A stretch of 64,000 nucleotides of DNA from Sycon ciliatum. Its lineage: Eukaryota; Porifera; Calcarea; Leucosolenida; Sycettidae. Below the pieces are notes generated by a model. It was given only the letters and a program-made list of their open reading frames with translations. It was not told the origin of the DNA and did no database searches. The stretch lies in contig NC_088654.1 in assembly GCF_964019385.1 (NCBI RefSeq), positions 4,204,597 through 4,268,596 of the forward strand, given 5' to 3'. The translations under genes and the position numbers were made by a program. Below, piece after piece: positions 60,907-64,000 of the stretch (positions are counted from its first letter, which is position 1; each line of letters begins with the position of its first letter).

Positions 60907-61440
60907 ATGGGCCGTCATCTATCGCATGGACATATTGCCCTACTCTACAAGTCATATGTACGACCCACAGTAGAGTACGCTATCCCTGTCTGGTGCTTCA
61001 GACTTACCGCTACCCAGCTAGAATCGCTTGACATTTTACAAGCAAAGATCTGCAGATGCCTGCTGCGGTCTGCGAAGATTGATTTTGATCGCTATGAATC
61101 GAAGAATAATTTAAATAGGCTGTGTAATTTGGAATCCCTTCACTTCCGACGCACTTACATTTCCATCACCGTTTTGTTCAAGTATATCCATTGGCACCCA
61201 GATTATCTATCCCGCTTTGACATCAATATCTCTTCTAGCGCACGCCGACCAAACAAACTGATTTTCAATTCTCATGGCCGCATCTCTTCCTCTCTCTTTC
61301 TGCATAAGATCGGAAAGCTGTGGAACTGCCTTCCACCAAGGCTGACATCCCAAGATTCACTTTCTAAATTTCAGCAGCAATATCGCTTGCACGTGAAAAG
61401 GTTTAAATTTGACTGTAGTGGTATATCCCTTGACATTTAA
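60907..61440 (+). pseudogene. LINE C-terminal fragment, + strand
   Basis: 177 codons: LLYKSYVRPTVEYAIPVW, LDILQAKICRCLLRSAK, NLESLHFRRTYISITVLFKY, ARRPNKLIFNSHGR and LHKIGKLWNCLPPRL. It is collinear with both parts of the mariner-split copy, giving its pre-insertion structure. The RT core is absent; the 5' truncation is near 60900. Confidence 0.82.
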
Positions 61441-61700
61441 ATTAATTGTTTTATTTTTAACAACCCAGCCCTGTGTTTATTGCTAATTTATGTAGCATAC
61501 ACTGTAACACGTGTAGTTTTCCTCACTGTTTATTTCTATTGCATGATTTGCATCAGGAGATCCCCTCGACAGGCCATCGCCTCTGGGAGATCCTTTAATA
61601 AAGATTATTATATATTATATATATTATATAAAAAAGTAATTGGATATTGGTATTTCTTGCCAAAGAACGTAGAGCAAACGGACAAATTCCGGTAAATTCT
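61441..61700. other. Non-coding, (TA)-rich
   Basis: LINE 3' region then an ATTATATAT run (61608-61630). 61655-61700 matches the 3' flank of type I and II genes (TTGCCAAAGAACGTAGAGCAAAC). Confidence 0.5.
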
Positions 61701-61727
61701 TATTCCGTGCCATTCAGTGCAATGTCC

Positions 61728-62708
61728 TTATTGGTCGGACTCAGTATCAGAATCGGAGCATGACCGTTTTTCTGCATGGCCCGTGCTTCCAAGTCCTGAA
61801 CTTCCCGCTGACGGGCGTTCCGCCCCCGCCGCTGAGCAGCCGCCTGTTGGACGTCCCGCTGCCTGTGTTGATCGCACGGTAGGTCGTCCTGATCTCGCGT
61901 TAGGCGTCCCCATCCCTGGGTGAACGTCGGGCTCCCGATTTTGGGCGTCCGGCTCCTGATTGGGTGCGTGCTGCACCTGATGATTTGACTGTGGTTGTAT
62001 TTCGGTTTTGCCTTGATTGAGCTGCATTCGGATTTGCCAGTGTCGGGTGAGCCTCTCTGGGGCATGCCGCACTCGGTAGAGCCACTCTTGGGCGAGCCGC
62101 TTTTGGGCGCGCTCCGCTTCGGCGAACAGCTGTTCAGCGATCCGCTGTTGGGCGAGCCGCTGTTGGGCGAAAAGTTCTCGGTCGACCTCTCTTTGTACGA
62201 TTCGCTCATAAGCATCCAGCCATCTCCATTGTCCGACCCAATTCCGGGCAAAAAGCCCTCGGTCAAACCGCTCTCCGGGGAGCTGATCCAACTGCACTTC
62301 GTCAACCCTCTCTCGCGTTTGCCGCTCTGCTGAACTTAAAGTTACCCTTTGCGTGGCTTGGGTAGCTTGCTGTTGGTTGTGTCTTTCTTGGGCGTGACAT
62401 TCCCGGCATTGCCCTCTTTCGGCGACCTGCACACCGATATCCCGGTCTTGAGTACCCGGCTTCTGGACGTCCCGCTCTTGGTGGTCCAGCACTTGGGAAC
62501 ACCGATCTTGGATGTGATGCTCTTCGCTGTGCTGGTTTTCGGCTTTGGAATCCCGGGTTTGGGCTGACAGCTCCTCGGCTTCAGACGTTTGCGAATCCAG
62601 TTCCTTGACGTCTGGACTTTCGAAATTCTGTTCTTTGGCGTCCCGGTTTTCGCTATCCCTCTCATCAACATCCCGCTGATCGTCATCACATTCTCCGATA
62701 CACGACAT
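61728..62708 (-). CDS. Divergent charged-repeat family member, I-F
   Basis: 326 codons from MSCIGECDDDQRDVDERD; the frame is open another 35 codons upstream (62813), a pyrimidine-rich stretch giving a hydrophobic run. I choose the Met shared by the family. Keeps SKAENQHSEEHHIQDR, LAQQRLAQQRIAEQ, the core WLYRVRHAPERLTRHW and the tail SCSDSDTESDQ. Between about 61930 and 61775 the frame (GRPTVRSTQAAGRPTGG) differs from that of the paralogues, whose equivalent (RQRDVQQAAAQRRGRNARQR) lies in another frame, so two compensating frameshifts are likely. The repeats are fewer than in I-B. Confidence 0.6.
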   Translation of the reverse strand: MSCIGECDDDQRDVDERDSENRDAKEQNFESPDVKELDSQTSEAEELSAQTRDSKAENQHSEEHHIQDRCSQVLDHQERDVQKPGTQDRDIGVQVAERGQCRECHAQERHNQQQATQATQRVTLSSAERQTRERVDEVQLDQLPGERFDRGLFARNWVGQWRWLDAYERIVQREVDRELFAQQRLAQQRIAEQLFAEAERAQKRLAQEWLYRVRHAPERLTRHWQIRMQLNQGKTEIQPQSNHQVQHAPNQEPDAQNREPDVHPGMGTPNARSGRPTVRSTQAAGRPTGGCSAAGAERPSAGSSGLGSTGHAEKRSCSDSDTESDQ

Positions 62709-62814
62709 CTCTCTACAGAATCTTGCAGTCACCCGCACAAAGAAAAAAAAACAAGCAGAAAGGAAAGTGACGTACCGATACAAGTAAAGACTAACTAGTG
62801 GTAGGTTTTTCATT

Positions 62815-64000
62815 TTGACCCGACGAGACCATACGACTCTTGTAGATCACAGCACGAACAGTTCACCAGCCACACTCCACGAAAGCAAGTAGTAGTACTC
62901 CTGACAGGTCTTGTTTCGTTCCATAGAGATAATAACGGGGAACTCATCAGAGGAAAAGCAGTTGTTGAATGAAGGGGGTTTAGCTGAATAATGCTATTAT
63001 ATAGAAACGATATTGGCGCACTGAGGTGTAAACACTCAACTAACTCACATAATTATGTGACATATCAACACAAAAGGAATAGTGTCCCTCTCCTGTCTAC
63101 ATAATTATATTCTAGTGGTTGTTAGTCTTGGTCATATGCTGTCTGATGAGTGATTTCACACGAAAATCGGAGTAACAGCGGAAAGAGACTGGTTTGATCT
63201 ATTGCTGAGTACTATTTGTATACTATTGGATCAGTATCCCAGTGTACAAACAAACCAGAAAGGAGGTTAATGCGAAATAAATAAATCAAGTCAGATGGTG
63301 AGCGAAAGAATACTTTTTGTAACTTGGGAAAGTGTGGGTACAAGGTATGCGATCATGCAACCAACTAAACCAGATTTTGAACAGTGAGACGTGCACAATC
63401 TTGCACAAAACTGACAGAGAATACTGAGACATTAAACAGCATGATAATGTTGGAGGAGCATGCGTGTGCCGTATAATTAGTTTGTCTTCGCTATGCCATT
63501 TTTTATTTTCTGGACAAGTAACGTTTCTCCTTGCTCTCTCTTGGGAGAGTGAACGTTTTTCATCAAATGGAACGAAGAAGGAAATAGAGCGAGGGATGAG
63601 AGCTCATTGACGGTCAGTGTGGAGTCGCAGATTGCAGCTGTTCGATTTGTTGGTCATTCGGAGGTCCATCAATGCGGGCATACAGCTGAAGCGAACAGGT
63701 GGCCGAGGTTGCGCTGACTAGTTGGCAGCGGCTAGCCGAGCTCCACGCCATGTACGGCCTCAGTATCAGAACTGCCATCACAACACCGGCAACGCAGCAG
63801 CTCGTCTTGCTCGTTTTGCCTTTATGTCACGCAAGTACTGTTCTCTAACTGACCATTTATTTTGCAAATTTTCTGTATGTGCCCAATGGGTTCCACTTGT
63901 GCAGCTTTCGGCTTTAGTTTATCAGTAGAATGGTACAATATGCAGATTTTCTCGTATTGTAGTCATGTACAATCATGTATGTCCGCGGCTTTTGACACTC
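62815..64000. other. Non-coding 5' of I-F to the window edge
   Basis: No match to the 5' flank of I-A to I-E. No repeat or gene was recognised; the last 68-codon ORF (63722-63928) has no motif. Confidence 0.4.

Noticed and set aside
62709-62813. Signal peptide or membrane segment at the N-terminus of I-F
   Set aside because: The hydrophobic run comes from a pyrimidine-rich tract upstream of the family start codon; type I copies have a stop there.

Overview
This is eukaryotic, almost certainly invertebrate-animal, genomic DNA. It has no operons or bacterial gene packing. It carries several APE-type non-LTR retrotransposon lineages, a BEL/Pao remnant, Tc1/mariner, pogo-like and Kolobok-like (TTAA) DNA elements, foldback elements, (CA)n, (AAC)n and (GA)n microsatellites, and one tRNA-like sequence. 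A sponge, cnidarian or similar animal is possible, but nothing in the sequence fixes the phylum.

The backbone of roughly 10.5-52 kb is a head-to-tail tandem array on the minus strand. One repeat module holds, in + coordinate order: a spacer, a (CA)n tract, a 'type I' gene (about 390-446 codons, start MSCIEERD), a conserved 5' flank, and a 'type II' gene (start MSHIGERD, end CSDSDPETD). Type I copies lie at about 15.6-16.8 (I-A), 26.6-28.0 (I-B), 34.6-35.4 (I-C, broken), 41.1-42.3 (I-D) and 50.5-51.7 kb (I-E); a divergent relative (I-F) lies at 61.7-62.7 kb. Each type II copy is split by transposable elements: II-A 18.5-18.9 + 24.3-24.8, II-B 28.75-29.24 + 32.2-32.9, II-C 37.2-37.5 (truncated), II-D 43.1-43.5 + 48.4-48.7 kb. 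The proteins are rich in E, R, Q and D, have heptad and pentad repeats (probable coiled coils), keep one conserved core (WLYRV.HAPER..RHW) and end in an acidic Ser/Asp tail. A paralogue at 10.55-11.1 kb shares their N-terminus and 5' flank but carries a chromodomain. A fragment of another relative on the + strand opens the window (2-253). I recognise no described family for the non-chromodomain members.

The rest is mobile DNA. 1.4-6.2 kb: a LINE with ORF1 and ORF2, an RTE-like tail and MITEs. 18.9-24.3 kb: a LINE, a 669-bp insertion that is a nearly perfect palindrome with hammerhead-like cores, a BEL/Pao scrap and a second LINE. 29.2-32.2 kb: a LINE tail and two adjacent non-autonomous DNA transposons. 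43.5-48.4 kb: the duplicate of the 18.9-kb LINE plus the 5' half of another LINE. 53.1-55.7 kb: a + strand LINE with (AAC)n. 56.75-57.6 kb: a TTAA foldback element. 57.6-61.4 kb: two LINE tails, the first split by a mariner element with 29-bp perfect inverted ends. Because modules are duplicated, several insertions can be compared with an empty paralogous site, which gives exact ends and target duplications.
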